64,000 nt of DNA from Chloroflexi bacterium 54-19 (GCA_001898225.1 MKTJ01000072.1:1-64000); one strand, 5' to 3'; numbered from the stretch's first letter, positions 41,493-51,216 are shown. The notes: generated by a model not told the origin, from the sequence alone. A program made the numbers and translations.

Positions 41493-43952
41493 ATGGCGCG
41501 AATTAAATTATGGTTACGCTGGTCGTGGCGTGATTTGCGCGCACGCTGGCTACAGGTAGTAGCCGTCGCCTTTATTATTGCCCTGGGGTCGGGGGTTTAC
41601 GCCGGGTTGGGCAGCAATACGCCCTGGCGGCAGGCTTCCTATGATGCCAGCTATAAATCCCTCAACATGTACGACCTGCGGGTGGTGTTTACAAAAGGAA
41701 GCTACCTGCCTCAAAACCAGGTTTTGCAGGCGGTAGGCAGTATCGAACACGCCAACTGGATCAAGGGAGTAGAACCGCGCCTGATCTCGCCGGTGCTGGT
41801 GGATTCTTCAACGGCCACCCAGACTATTCTCACGCCCGGCCGCATGGTGGGGGTGGATGTTTCGAGGGGCGGTCCTTTTATTAATGCCATCCATCTAAAC
41901 GGAGGCAGGCCGCTTGGGCCGGGTGACGCCGGGCAGCCAAAGGCTATCCTGGAATACCATTTTGCCAAGAATTATAACCTGCCAGCCCAGGGGAAAGTAA
42001 AAATCAGTGGGGACGTGCCGCTCGATTATGTTGGCACCGGCATGTCGCCCGAATATTTTGTTATTGTCACCGAAGAAGGGGCTTTTTTAGCCGAATCTAA
42101 CTTCGCGGTGCTGTTTGTTCCCCTCCAAACCGCCCAGACCCTGGCAAACCAGCCGGGCTGGATAAACGATTTGGTCCTCAAACTCGCCCCTGGCAGCAAT
42201 TTGGAAGTGCTTAAAAGCGAAATTGAACAGAAACTGGCAGCAACAGGCTCAGACGGTGCAACTGGCGTGGGTATCTCTTTTATGCTGCCCCAGGAGGATA
42301 AAGCTTACAACACTTTATACCAGGACATCGGCGGTGACCAGGAGTTTTTCAACCTGATTGCCTATCTCTTCCTGGCCGGGGCGGTCCTGGGAGCCTTTAA
42401 CCTGGTAAGCCGGATGATCGAGGCGCAGCGCCGGGAAATTGGCATAAACATGGCCCTTGGAGTGCCGCCGCGCCTGATTGTCATCCGGCCGCTACTTTTT
42501 GCCTTGCAAATTGCCCTGCTGGGAGTAATCGGCGGATTTATAGTAGGGGTGGTCCTGAATAACCTTTGGAGCGGTGTCCTGCGCGACCTGTTCCCGATGC
42601 CAATTTTTGATACTCCTTTCCAGTGGCAAATCTTTGGGCAAGCTACCCTGCTCGGCCTGGCGCTGCCTTTTGTAGCGGCTCTTTACCCGGTCTGGCGGGC
42701 GGTGCGAGTCTTGCCGGTGGATGCTATCAGGACCGGCTATCTGGCCGCCAAAGGTAACGGACTGGCTCCCTGGCTGGCTCGCCTGCACCTGCCTGGCAAA
42801 AGTTTTACCCAGATGCCATTACGAAATGTGCTGCGGGCGCCCCGCCGTTCCCTGTTTACCCTGTTGGGTATCGCTATGGCCGTTACCACTTTGATTGCGG
42901 TAATGGGCATGCTGGATACCTTTTTCTATACCATTGATATAGGTAAAGCTGAATTTTTGCAGAATAGCCCGCAGCGTTTAATGGTGGAGCTTGACTCCTT
43001 CTATCCCCAGGATGCCCCTCAGGTCAGCGCCCTGAAACAATCGCCGCTCCTTTCGAAGGCCGAGAACGGGTTGAGACTGCCGGGTCAATTAAGTTATAAA
43101 GGGGCAAAACTGGATACCGTGATTGAACTGGTTAACCTTGATAGCGCCTTATGGCAGCCGACCCTGGTGGAAGGCCAGCGCCATTCAGCCGGGCCAGGGG
43201 TGCTGCTGGCCGAAAAGGCCGCCCGCGACCTGGGAGTAAAGGCCGGGGACAAGCTTAACCTGCGCCATCCCCAGCGTGAGGGCCTCTTTGCCTATAAGAT
43301 GGTAGAAACTCCGGTAGAGGTTAGCGGCATTCACGCCGGGCCGTTGCGGTTCATGAGCTACATGGATTTGAGCCAGGCCAGCCTGATGGGGCTAAGCGGC
43401 CTGACCAACTATCTCCAGATTAATCCGGCTCCAAATGTAAGTCAGAGCGAGGTCCAACGGTCTTTGTTTGCCCAGCCGGGGGTAGCTTCGGTCCAACCGA
43501 TCAGCGCGGTAGTCAAGACTTTTGAGGATTTAACCAACCTTTTCGTAGCTTTCCTGGGGATTGTAGCCGTGACGGTAGTAATTCTGGCTTTCCTGATTGC
43601 TTTCAATTCGACCAGTATAAATGTAGATGAACGGTCCCGTGAAATCGCCACCATGTTTGCCTTCGGCTTGCCGGTAAGAGTGGTAGTGCGGATGACGATG
43701 TTAGAAAATTTGATAATGGGCCTGCTGGGAACGGTCCTGGGTATCGGGTTAGGCTATGCCGCGTTGGTCTGGATGATGGAAGTGCGGATGGCGACTATGA
43801 TTCCCGACATCCAGGTTTCGGTTTCAGTCTCGACCTTAACAGCGATAATGGCTGTGATAATGGGTGTGGTGGTAGTAGCTTTTACGCCACTATTCAGTGT
43901 GGCAAAATTGACCCGGATGAACCTTCCGGCTACCTTGCGGGTTGTCGAGTAG
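41493..43952 (+). CDS. FtsX-domain ABC permease, double-module
   Basis: This 819-residue permease has one N-terminal helix (about 18-38), a MacB-like extracytoplasmic core, three helices of the first FtsX domain (about 285-410; FLAGAVLGAFNLVSRMIEAQRREIG), a further helix near 455-480, a second extracytoplasmic core, and a second FtsX domain (about 695-815; NVDERSREIATMFAFGLPV). The EREIxxMxAxG-type coupling motif occurs in both. Two FtsX halves in one chain mean that the ATPase dimer works on a single polypeptide. It forms an operon with the preceding ATPase. Confidence 0.92.
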   Translation: MARIKLWLRWSWRDLRARWLQVVAVAFIIALGSGVYAGLGSNTPWRQASYDASYKSLNMYDLRVVFTKGSYLPQNQVLQAVGSIEHANWIKGVEPRLISPVLVDSSTATQTILTPGRMVGVDVSRGGPFINAIHLNGGRPLGPGDAGQPKAILEYHFAKNYNLPAQGKVKISGDVPLDYVGTGMSPEYFVIVTEEGAFLAESNFAVLFVPLQTAQTLANQPGWINDLVLKLAPGSNLEVLKSEIEQKLAATGSDGATGVGISFMLPQEDKAYNTLYQDIGGDQEFFNLIAYLFLAGAVLGAFNLVSRMIEAQRREIGINMALGVPPRLIVIRPLLFALQIALLGVIGGFIVGVVLNNLWSGVLRDLFPMPIFDTPFQWQIFGQATLLGLALPFVAALYPVWRAVRVLPVDAIRTGYLAAKGNGLAPWLARLHLPGKSFTQMPLRNVLRAPRRSLFTLLGIAMAVTTLIAVMGMLDTFFYTIDIGKAEFLQNSPQRLMVELDSFYPQDAPQVSALKQSPLLSKAENGLRLPGQLSYKGAKLDTVIELVNLDSALWQPTLVEGQRHSAGPGVLLAEKAARDLGVKAGDKLNLRHPQREGLFAYKMVETPVEVSGIHAGPLRFMSYMDLSQASLMGLSGLTNYLQINPAPNVSQSEVQRSLFAQPGVASVQPISAVVKTFEDLTNLFVAFLGIVAVTVVILAFLIAFNSTSINVDERSREIATMFAFGLPVRVVVRMTMLENLIMGLLGTVLGIGLGYAALVWMMEVRMATMIPDIQVSVSVSTLTAIMAVIMGVVVVAFTPLFSVAKLTRMNLPATLRVVE

Positions 43953-44258
43953 TAAAAGTTAGCAGCTAAACCTCAGATAAGCTTTTCACGACTTCTCTAT
44001 GGTAATTAGCGCCGATTATTAACCGTCAGCACTGGAAGGGTGGCGAAACCGGCCAACAAATAGGCTGCTAACGCCAATTGGTGCGGGGCTGAGTCATAGT
44101 ATCCGGCTTCAGCGGATTTCAGTGGCCGTCCGGTCTTACACGGTCACCTCTCTTCCAAGGAGGAAGGCAGCATCCCGGTAATTTCACACTATTGTTGTAT
44201 CAGTCAGAAAGGTTCCCGGCTAATTTTAAATTGTACGGCAGGAAGATCTGGTAAACCT
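43953..44258. other. Intergenic region, no gene recognised
   Basis: This is a stretch of 306 bases between the exporter and the acyltransferase. No terminator with a T-run and no operator stood out. Confidence 0.35.
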
Positions 44259-45488
44259 ATGGCAATTAATAACAAAGAAGGAAAAAAGGCTAACCGTACA
44301 AAACTGCAAATTTCTACCAGCCGCCAACTGCTGGCGGAAGAGCCGTTATACCAGGCTGATGAAATCCGCCGCTATGACCTGGATTGGGTTCGGGTGCTGG
44401 TTGTCCTGATGCTTATACCCTTCCATGCCGCCTTGATTTACCTCGATGACGAGCCGTTCTATATCAAAAATGGGGAACTTAGCATAATTTTTGATGAACC
44501 GGTCAGTTTTTTAAATAGCTGGGGTATGCAATTGCTGTTCGTAGTAGCAGGTGCGGCATGCTGGTTTAGCCTGAAAAATGCCCGGGCCGGTCAATTTATC
44601 AAAAAGAAACTCTTGCGGCTGCTTTTACCCTTACTTTTTGGAATCTTGGTAATAGTGCCGCCGATGCCTTATCTGGCCCTCCTTAACCACAGCCCCTACC
44701 AGGGAACATACTGGGACTATTATCCTCACTTCTTCGATTTTGATCCGGAAGACTTTAAAGGTTATAACGGGCATTTTACACCCAGCCACCTGTGGTTTGT
44801 GGTTTTCCTATTTGTGCTTTCATTGATAGCCCTGCCCCTATTTAGCTGGTTCAAAAAAGAGCGAGGGCAGCAATTCATTAGTTGGCTGGCAAATTTGTGT
44901 GAAAAACCTGGCGTAATATTTCTTGGCGCTCTTCCATTACTTCTGACGGATGGCTTCCCCGACCTGGGTGACGATACTCAGAACCCTTTAAAGTGTCTGG
45001 TCCTGATGATTTTAGGTTATGTGCTGATGTCCAATCCCCGGTTTCAGCAAGCCCTTGACCGCCAGAAATTTCTGTCGCTGTTGCTGGCAATCGCGGCGAG
45101 TGTGACATTTATCATGATCAGACAGTGGGGCCTCTCTCAACCATCCTTTAGTTTAGGTTCAACCATTTATGACGTGGTCCACGATTTTAATCTCTGGGCC
45201 ATCGTTCTTACATTGTTTGGCCTGGGGCACAGCTACTTCAATAACCCTGGCAAAGCCTGGCAATACTTAAATGAGGCTTCCTACCCTGTTTATATCTTGC
45301 ACCTAACCATAATTGTATTTATCGGCTTTTACGTGGTGCAGTTGGAGATGATTCTGGTGCTTAAATTTTTGATGACGGTTCTTGGCTCCTTCGCGGCGAC
45401 TTTTGGGGTGTATGAACTGGTGGTAAGGCGGAGCAACCTAGCGCGACGACTTTTAGGGATGAAGTTATTACAGCAACATACTAAATAA
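44259..45488 (+). CDS. Acyltransferase-3 family membrane protein
   Basis: This 409-residue protein has about ten helices of the acyltransferase-3 (OafA/OpgC-like) fold. The N-terminal signature RYDLDWVRVLVVLMLIPFHA contains the catalytic-type His and the Arg-Asp context of the family. Later parts include FTPSHLWFVVFLF and EASYPVYILHLTIIVFIGFY. Such proteins O-acylate sugars or lipids of the envelope at the inner membrane. It is monocistronic and the acceptor is unknown. A 40-residue basic cytoplasmic lead precedes the first helix. Confidence 0.88.
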   Translation: MAINNKEGKKANRTKLQISTSRQLLAEEPLYQADEIRRYDLDWVRVLVVLMLIPFHAALIYLDDEPFYIKNGELSIIFDEPVSFLNSWGMQLLFVVAGAACWFSLKNARAGQFIKKKLLRLLLPLLFGILVIVPPMPYLALLNHSPYQGTYWDYYPHFFDFDPEDFKGYNGHFTPSHLWFVVFLFVLSLIALPLFSWFKKERGQQFISWLANLCEKPGVIFLGALPLLLTDGFPDLGDDTQNPLKCLVLMILGYVLMSNPRFQQALDRQKFLSLLLAIAASVTFIMIRQWGLSQPSFSLGSTIYDVVHDFNLWAIVLTLFGLGHSYFNNPGKAWQYLNEASYPVYILHLTIIVFIGFYVVQLEMILVLKFLMTVLGSFAATFGVYELVVRRSNLARRLLGMKLLQQHTK

Positions 45489-45628
45489 TTGAATCAGAAA
45501 CAAAATGGGAAATGCAAGCATTCTCTCAGAATTTAAGGAACCGAATGGGGGGTTGGAAACCTCCTACACTTTGCTCAAAACCGATAGTTCTGCCGAACGG
45601 TTTACCCAGTTTTTGACCTATTTTGTCG

Positions 45629-45985
45629 TTATGACTTCATAACGGCCTCCGGTTGTGAATTAGCGGGAGCTAGATTAACCATTAAAAGCGGAAAATCACC
45701 CCTACCTAAAACGCTACCAGCCACGGTTCCTAAAACGGCCTGCTCAAGCCGGGTGGGGAGATGAGTTGTCATTACTACAAACGCGGCGTTTTTTTGGTAG
45801 CGTAATCAGTAATTTCGCTTGCTACGTCTCCCACCCTAAAGGCTATTTTGTCTTTTAAATCCCCTAAATTTAGCCTGATGGCGATTTCTTCAAGATAGCT
45901 AACCACCTCCTTTTACGGAGAGCTTCCGGCGTGAACACTTCGATGGCTTGGCCTGGAGTCTTGTTGCCATAACCGGGCGGTTATG
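45629..45985 (-). pseudogene. Universal stress protein (UspA) remnant
   Basis: The minus strand can be read as EVFTPEALRK, frameshift, EVVSYLEEIAIRLNLGDLKD, then KIAFRVGDVASEITDYATKK, frameshift in an A7 run, then NAAFVVMTTHLP, QAVLGTVAGSVLGRGDFPLL and MVNLAP to a TAA at 45629. This is the C-terminal half of a UspA fold, with the G-x9-G-S/T nucleotide-binding-like stretch. The N-terminal half is missing and joins the hydrolase remnant. Two frameshifts make it dead. Confidence 0.75.
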
Positions 45986-46322
45986 GGCAGCAGGAAAGTG
46001 CGGGTGTCCTCCCTGGAATGGACCATTATTAAAACTCGTTGTGAATTTGGGCGAGAAACCCACTAACCGTGAAGGGCGAGTTGGGCCTTGCCGGTAGTTT
46101 TGAAGGTAATATTTTCGTAAAGGCATTCCGTAAGTGGCGGGAGAATAGGGCCAAGGTCCTGGATATTATGAGAGGAACTGGTAGTAAACCGCATAGCGCC
46201 ATAAACCGATATTCCTACATAACCAAGGCCCACCAGGAGTAGTAAAGCTGCCGGCGTCCAAACCGCCCATTTTCCTGGCAGCTTTCTCCTGCCAGAAGTT
46301 GCAGGTTTTTAATTGTCATCAT
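45986..46322 (-). pseudogene. Alpha/beta hydrolase N-terminal remnant
   Basis: ATG-ATG at 46322, preceded by AGGAG, starts MMTIK, then a frameshift leads to KLPGKWAVWTPAALLLLVGL (membrane helix), YENITFKTT, LALHG, TAG, WVSRPNSQRVLIMVHSREDT and RTFLLPITARLWQQ. This resembles the anchored N-terminus and first strands of an alpha/beta hydrolase; the catalytic part is absent. The sequence then passes directly into the UspA remnant, so a deletion has fused the two. Confidence 0.6.
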
Positions 46323-46498
46323 GATTATTGGCTCCTGTCCTCGCTTTTCGAAAAGGATCCAAAGCTTCTAGCCACCTACCTTCTGTTAGTGCCTACCCAC
46401 GTCCGGTAACTAAACCGGATAGATATTATTGAAGAAAGCCTGGAGTTTTTACGGCTACGCCTTAGCTTCTTCCTAATCCGGCCGCTTATTCTACCCTG

Positions 46499-47284
46499 CT
46501 AAATCGCCCTTGCAAGCACCATATCCAGGGCTGCTTTAACGACATCATAGGAGTTGCCACTCAAGAGTTGAAGGTTGTCCTTGTAGAGGATAGCAAAGGT
46601 AGGCGTGCCGGTAATACCGGTTTGCCGGGCCTGCGCAGTCTGATCAATTAAGGTCTGCCGGTATTTTCCGGTGTCCAGGCATCTATTAAAGTCGGCTGTG
46701 TTAAGGCCCAGCGCCTGGCCCATGCCTTTTAAGAAGTTGGGGGTTAACTTGCCCTGGGTCTTACCCACGAAATTATTATAGGCCAGATTATGATAATCCC
46801 AGGCCCGTTTCTGCTCCGCTGCGCAAAGCAAAGCCTGTCCGCCAAGTTGCGACTCGCTGTCCTGTTCGATCATATCAATTACCGGGAAAGTTACCAGGGT
46901 AAACTTAATCTTGCCGGTATTGACATATTGTTGCATTATGAGCGGCTCTATCTGGTCAAATTCTCGTTTACATACCGGGCAGCGAAAGTCGGTATATTTA
47001 AGCAGGGTAATTTTCGCCTTTGGATCGCCGGTAGTCATATTTTCTGTATCGAGTGTTGCCCTGGATGGGATACCCTGGAACTGACCGGCTGATGTGTTCT
47101 CGATAGAAGAAGTAGGGGTAACCTTAACCGTGATTGACCCTGGTTGCCCCGGCGTTTTAGGCGTGGGAGTAGCGGTAGCGATATTAGCCGCTGAAGTGCT
47201 GGTGGTATCACTACAGGCGGCCAAGCCGAAACCAGGGATTAGACCCAGAATTAGCAGCAAAGTAAAAAGTTTGAAACGGTTCAT
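46499..47284 (-). CDS. DsbA-like thioredoxin-fold lipoprotein
   Basis: This 261-residue protein has a lipoprotein signal (lipobox LAAC, Cys24) and a Thr/Pro-rich linker to about residue 70. The thioredoxin-fold DsbA/DSBA_4 domain has active site FRCPVCKREFDQIEP and cis-Pro loop TGTPTFAI, with an all-helical insert (LLCAAEQKRAWDYHNLAYN). It acts outside the membrane, oxidising or isomerising disulfides of exported proteins. There is no adjacent DsbB/VKOR. It lies next to the decayed genes 45629-46322 and appears intact. Confidence 0.9.
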   Translation of the reverse strand: MNRFKLFTLLLILGLIPGFGLAACSDTTSTSAANIATATPTPKTPGQPGSITVKVTPTSSIENTSAGQFQGIPSRATLDTENMTTGDPKAKITLLKYTDFRCPVCKREFDQIEPLIMQQYVNTGKIKFTLVTFPVIDMIEQDSESQLGGQALLCAAEQKRAWDYHNLAYNNFVGKTQGKLTPNFLKGMGQALGLNTADFNRCLDTGKYRQTLIDQTAQARQTGITGTPTFAILYKDNLQLLSGNSYDVVKAALDMVLARAI

Positions 47285-48046
47285 TACTAAGTCTCCAGCT
47301 AAAATAAGAAGGTAAAATATCCCGGCCTGAAATTAGATTGTCGTGCATCTTACATAAGATTAGCAGCTAAGAATTGCGAGACAGGTAAAATGTCCTATAA
47401 ACCAGGTAAAAGTAATAAAGGTTTGTAACCGCTTCCGGCCCCTCCAGATAATAGGCGTCTGACCTTGAACGATATTAAGAGATTTCGTGTTATTCTGAAA
47501 CCGTTATTTACCGGCTGCGGTTAGGCAGGAACATGAGGTGATTTTGCCTGAGATTTAAGCTTCACTGATATAGATATATTAAATTTACCGGTATTTTTAC
47601 AAGAAATGAGTATTATATTCTTGTGGAACAAATAGATTAAGCGATGCATGTCAAGGTTTTGTAAAGGTGAGTAAAATTAGAATAAAGGCAGCTAAGTGGC
47701 TTAATCATTTCTGTCTTGTACTTTAATTCAAAGGGTTATTTCAAAATCAAGGTTTTTGTAAAACCTTGATTTCACAGACCAGGTGCCAGGCAGGCAACTT
47801 ATTACTTGTGTCAGTTAAGAAAAATGATTGAAATGATTTGCCCTCTAACCACCAGGCAGATAACGGCTCCAACCTAAAACACATCCTTATACTAGCTGTA
47901 TTAACCTGGCTCTTAAATAATTGGGTCATTTGATGGCTCTTTTTAGCCTCTAAATTACTAAAATTTACTCCCTGACTTGTAATTATCCAGGACTCGAACT
48001 TCTCAAACGAAGGAAGGTCTATTCACATTCTAAAGTTAATATAGGT

Positions 48047-48060
48047 TTGCGTTAACGCAA
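48047..48060. promoter_or_regulatory. Perfect 14-bp palindrome upstream of secreted protein
   Basis: TTGCGTTAACGCAA is fully self-complementary and lies about 53 bp upstream of the start codon, where a regulator would act on transcription. The binding protein is unknown. Confidence 0.55.
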
Positions 48061-48086
48061 CCTGTTTATCGGTGTGTTTACTTGAT

Positions 48087-48106
48087 TTAACCTAATGTGA
48101 GGTTAA
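48087..48106. promoter_or_regulatory. Inverted repeat overlapping the ribosome binding site
   Basis: TTAACCT (48087-48093) and AGGTTAA (48100-48106) flank 6 nt. The right arm includes the GAGG that serves as the ribosome binding site of the next gene. It could be an operator or an RNA hairpin that hides the site. Confidence 0.45.
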
Positions 48107-48112
48107 TTAATT

Positions 48113-49921
48113 ATGAACAAGAAAATTGGTCTTGTTAGCCTGGGCCTTGTTGGGCTAATCCTGACTCTTACGCTTTCCGTCGCCCTGGCGGCTCCTGAGC
48201 CAGACTTTGGCGGGGTAACGCAGTTTCGGGACAAGTGGGTGGCCCAGGATAAGCTGGTCGGCGACCCCGGCATCAACCGGCCCTACACCTGGGGTCCCAA
48301 TGTGCCGGATGCCCCGGTCGGCCTGGACGAACCTTACTCCGACAGCCCCGGCGGCACCCGCCTGGTGCTTTACCTGGATAAGGCCCGCATGGAAATAAAT
48401 AACCCGACTACCGGCTTTGTCACGACCGGGTTGGCAGTTAAAGAACTGGTCAGCGGCAAGCGGCAGGATGGGGATAATACTTTTACCCAGTTAACCCCTT
48501 CCCAGACCCAGGTCGCGGGCGACCCGGTAGCGGTTAACCCGGATGGCCCGGTCTACGCATCCTTCAAGGATATTGTTACCCTGGGAAATGCGGATGCCAA
48601 CTCCAAACCGAACGCGGTTGGTAGCGCCATTAACGCCTTTATTAACAAAGCCGGAGTAATTAGCACGATTACCCCGCCGGTAGTCCTTACGATTGGTGCC
48701 TACAACAGCCAGACCGGCCACAATATCGCCCGGCCTTTCGTTGAATTTGAAACCCAGCAGGGACCGGTGACAGACCCGGTCAGCGGCAGCACAGTGCCGA
48801 ACCAGTTGATTTATACGGCTGACCCAACCAGTAACGTCTTCGGCCTGCCAATCAGCGAGCCTTACTGGGTAACAACCAAAGTGGCCGGTACAACTCAGAC
48901 CGTGCTGGTGCAACTCTTCGAGCGGCGGGTGCTGACGTACAACCCGGCCCTGGCGACCAACCGGGTAGAAATGGGCAACCTGGGTCAGCACTACTACCAG
49001 TGGCGCTACGTGGAAAGTGGCACTTCGACCACTACCCCGCCTGCTACGGTTGCCAACTTTGCCGGAACCTGGAACACCAACTTTGCGCTGGTGAACCTGA
49101 ATCAAACCGGCAACGCCGTGATTGGTAATTTCCAGGTCTACAGTTTAGCTACTTCAATGGCGCTGCATGGCACCGTTACCGCCAATACTTTAACCGGCTA
49201 TTGGGGTAGCAATACTTCTAATACCTTCACTTTCACGCTTGCCTCAGGTGGGACTTCTTTTGGGGGGAATTTCCTGGGCACCAATCAATGGTGTGGTGTG
49301 AAATCAGGTAGTGGCCCATTGCCCGCCGGTTGTGGCTTTAGTGGGTTGTGGAATAGCAATTTTGCCCAGGTAGAACTGGCTCAAAATGGGCCAACAATTG
49401 CCGGGGCTTATCGAAATTACGATCAAACAGTGGCTACGCCTATCAACGGCACCGTGAATGGTGATAATGGTTTACCAATTTTTACCGGTAATGTTTCCGG
49501 CGTACCATTTTCTCTCAGGATAAACAAACCAGACGGCACCGGTTTTGACGGGCATTGGGGTACGAATAATCAATGGTGTGGGGTGCGCAACAGCAGCGGA
49601 CCTTTACCGGATGGTTGCGGTTGGAGCGGTAAGTGGAACCTGAGTGGGGCCGGTACGGTTGCCAATTTGAGCCAGAATGGCGCGAATGTGACCGGCACTT
49701 TCATCTATGGTGATACCGGTACTATAACCGGCAACCTGACCACTTCGGCCTGGAGCTTAAAAGGCACCTGGGCTATCAATACTTTAACTGGTACTTTCAA
49801 ATGGAACATGTTGAACTATGGAGCGCCACCTCAGAAGTTCTCCGGTAACTATAACGATACCCATGCCTGGTGCGGCTACCGGGACGGGACAAGTGCCCCG
49901 GTCCCTTGCCTGGGCAGCTAA
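48113..49921 (+). CDS. Secreted multi-module protein sharing domains with the GH5-like enzyme
   Basis: This 602-residue protein has a signal peptide of 1-27 (cleavage near ALAAPEP). Residues 30-300 match the last part of the glycosidase at 10205-12838: YLDKARMEINNP, VKELVSGKRQDGDN, AGDPVAVNPDGPVYA, TGHNIARPFVEF, FGLPISEPYWVTTKVAG and LFERRVLTYNPALATNRVEM. Residues 310-602 hold three beta-rich repeats of about 90 residues. Each begins (F/W)xGxWN and the first two end NQWCGVxxxxGPLPxGCG, while the third ends AWCGYRDG. It has no catalytic motif. It is likely a surface-binding or carbohydrate-binding protein. A stem-loop follows. Confidence 0.8.
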   Translation: MNKKIGLVSLGLVGLILTLTLSVALAAPEPDFGGVTQFRDKWVAQDKLVGDPGINRPYTWGPNVPDAPVGLDEPYSDSPGGTRLVLYLDKARMEINNPTTGFVTTGLAVKELVSGKRQDGDNTFTQLTPSQTQVAGDPVAVNPDGPVYASFKDIVTLGNADANSKPNAVGSAINAFINKAGVISTITPPVVLTIGAYNSQTGHNIARPFVEFETQQGPVTDPVSGSTVPNQLIYTADPTSNVFGLPISEPYWVTTKVAGTTQTVLVQLFERRVLTYNPALATNRVEMGNLGQHYYQWRYVESGTSTTTPPATVANFAGTWNTNFALVNLNQTGNAVIGNFQVYSLATSMALHGTVTANTLTGYWGSNTSNTFTFTLASGGTSFGGNFLGTNQWCGVKSGSGPLPAGCGFSGLWNSNFAQVELAQNGPTIAGAYRNYDQTVATPINGTVNGDNGLPIFTGNVSGVPFSLRINKPDGTGFDGHWGTNNQWCGVRNSSGPLPDGCGWSGKWNLSGAGTVANLSQNGANVTGTFIYGDTGTITGNLTTSAWSLKGTWAINTLTGTFKWNMLNYGAPPQKFSGNYNDTHAWCGYRDGTSAPVPCLGS

Positions 49922-49934
49922 CAGTTAATCGAAA

Positions 49935-49966
49935 CTGGCCCCTACTTCATTTGAAGTGGGGGCCAG
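49935..49966 (+). terminator. Stem-loop after the secreted-protein gene
   Basis: CTGGCCCCTACTTCA (49935-49949) pairs with TGAAGTGGGGGCCAG (49952-49966), 15 bp with one G-U pair. It follows the stop codon by 13 nt. It lacks a T-tract, so it may stabilise or end the transcript. Confidence 0.6.
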
Positions 49967-50170
49967 CGATAAAGCGTAACCTACTTGGCTTTCCAAGCCT
50001 ATTCGAAAAATAAAATACGATTTTATGTATTACCCCGTTGGAAAAAGTTAGCCTATTAATGCTAATTTTATGTTACTTTGCCGAAAATACAAATAACAGA
50101 CAATTTTCTATTCTCACGAGTAAACAACCTGATAACGGTTCCTTTTTATCCCGTAAAGTTAAGCCAAAAT

Positions 50171-50593
50171 TTAACGTTCTCCTGGTGGGTTGAGGTAGCT
50201 CTTTACTATTCCGATAAGTTCTTCTATATTGAAAGGTTTAGCTAAATAACCGTTAGCCTTTATTTGATTAGCATAGCGAGCTACCGTCAGCGAAGCCGTC
50301 ATAACCACAACCGGCGCTTGCAAGTACTCGGAAAATTGGTGCCGGTAGGCCGGTAAAAACTTCCAACCGTCCATAACAGGCATTTGCATATCTAACAAAA
50401 GTAGTCCTGGGGGATTGTTCAGACTATTGAGCAAAACCTCCAGCGCTTCGGCTCCATTGCCTGCCTCCTGTACCAGGTATCCCTCAAGCGAGAGAACCTG
50501 GTGTATAACTTTACGGATACTTAAATCGTCATCGATCACCATTATCCATTTTTTGTTATTTGGAGATTTAACCGCGCCATCATTGCATTGCAT
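50171..50593 (-). CDS. Orphan single-domain response regulator (CheY-like)
   Basis: This 140-residue protein is a receiver domain only: acidic residues in MVIDDDLSIRKVI (about 18-30), phospho-acceptor D68 in LLLLDMQMPVMDG, switch Thr or Ser in VVMTASLTVARYA, and Lys in YLAKPFNIEEL. There is no output domain and no kinase next to it. It may relay phosphate, or act by protein contact with a hybrid kinase elsewhere. The first 14 residues are not part of the domain. Confidence 0.9.
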   Translation of the reverse strand: MQCNDGAVKSPNNKKWIMVIDDDLSIRKVIHQVLSLEGYLVQEAGNGAEALEVLLNSLNNPPGLLLLDMQMPVMDGWKFLPAYRHQFSEYLQAPVVVMTASLTVARYANQIKANGYLAKPFNIEELIGIVKSYLNPPGER

Positions 50594-51042
50594 TGTACAG
50601 CCTTATAATCAAATAAATAACCTAAAGAAATAGTTTGAGTGAAAACAAGCAAGCCGGAAAAGAGCTATCCTAGGGCTATTTCTTCTTTTAACTTTCGAAA
50701 AACTTGCTCAGGTTTTGTCCGCTTTTATATTATTAGAGGATCCTGTAATACAGGGTTAAATCCAGTAAATTTAGAAGAAAAAGTAATAAAAGCTGTGAAG
50801 AGCTAGATAAACGGTTGTTACCATAAGGGCCATCGTCCCACGAAGTCTTGCTATTCGCAAAGTACAACGTAGCCCGATCTGGGCGGCTATATTGACAATG
50901 GTAGTGGTTTTTGTGGTTTCGCAGTTATTCACAGCTACATTTACCCGTAAAAGGACGAACTTTAACTCCAAAAGAGGCGTGAACGAAATCAGGGTATTAT
51001 TGAACAAATTCATATCGAAAAATCAAAGAAAGATATTATCCG
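50594..51042. other. Intergenic region, possible degenerate mobile DNA
   Basis: These 449 bases separate the orphan regulator from a short ORF. Neither strand gives a recognisable protein. A YIDNGS-like stretch near 50895 recalls the TDNGSEF of integrase-type transposases but is too weak to call. Confidence 0.3.
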
Positions 51043-51216
51043 ATGAAGAATTTCAAGAGTTTTGAAGCGGTGAGGCGGTTCACCAGTGCCTTTGAAGAAG
51101 TCAACGATTGGTTCCGCTACCAGACCTACAAGAATGAAAAGGTATCTCTTTTGCGGCAGCGGACCCTATTTAAGCTGCGATTTGCGGATATTAAACGAGA
51201 GTTTTTAGCAACATAA
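51043..51216 (+). CDS. Unrecognised 57-residue ORF, possible transposase tail
   Basis: An ATG at 51043 opens a frame that reads MKNFKSFEAVRRFTSAFEEV, then NDWFRYQTYKNEKVSLL and ends IKREFLAT before TAA. It is rich in charged and aromatic residues, has no membrane segment and no good ribosome binding site. The FKSFEAVRRF-type start recalls the last segment of some DDE transposases, and the surroundings are gene-poor. I cannot assign a family. Confidence 0.3.
   Translation: MKNFKSFEAVRRFTSAFEEVNDWFRYQTYKNEKVSLLRQRTLFKLRFADIKREFLAT

Larger units (their letters stand above)
47285..48112. other. Long intergenic region with two palindromes
   Basis: These 828 AT-rich bases show no gene I recognise. 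Near the right end are two inverted repeats (48047-48060 and 48087-48106) that probably control the 48113 gene. The remainder may be decayed coding sequence, but no family could be read. Confidence 0.45.

Noticed and set aside
50771..51013. An 80-residue minus-strand frame
   Set aside because: Low-complexity hydrophobic composition, no ribosome binding site and no neighbour in the same direction; possible mobile DNA debris only.
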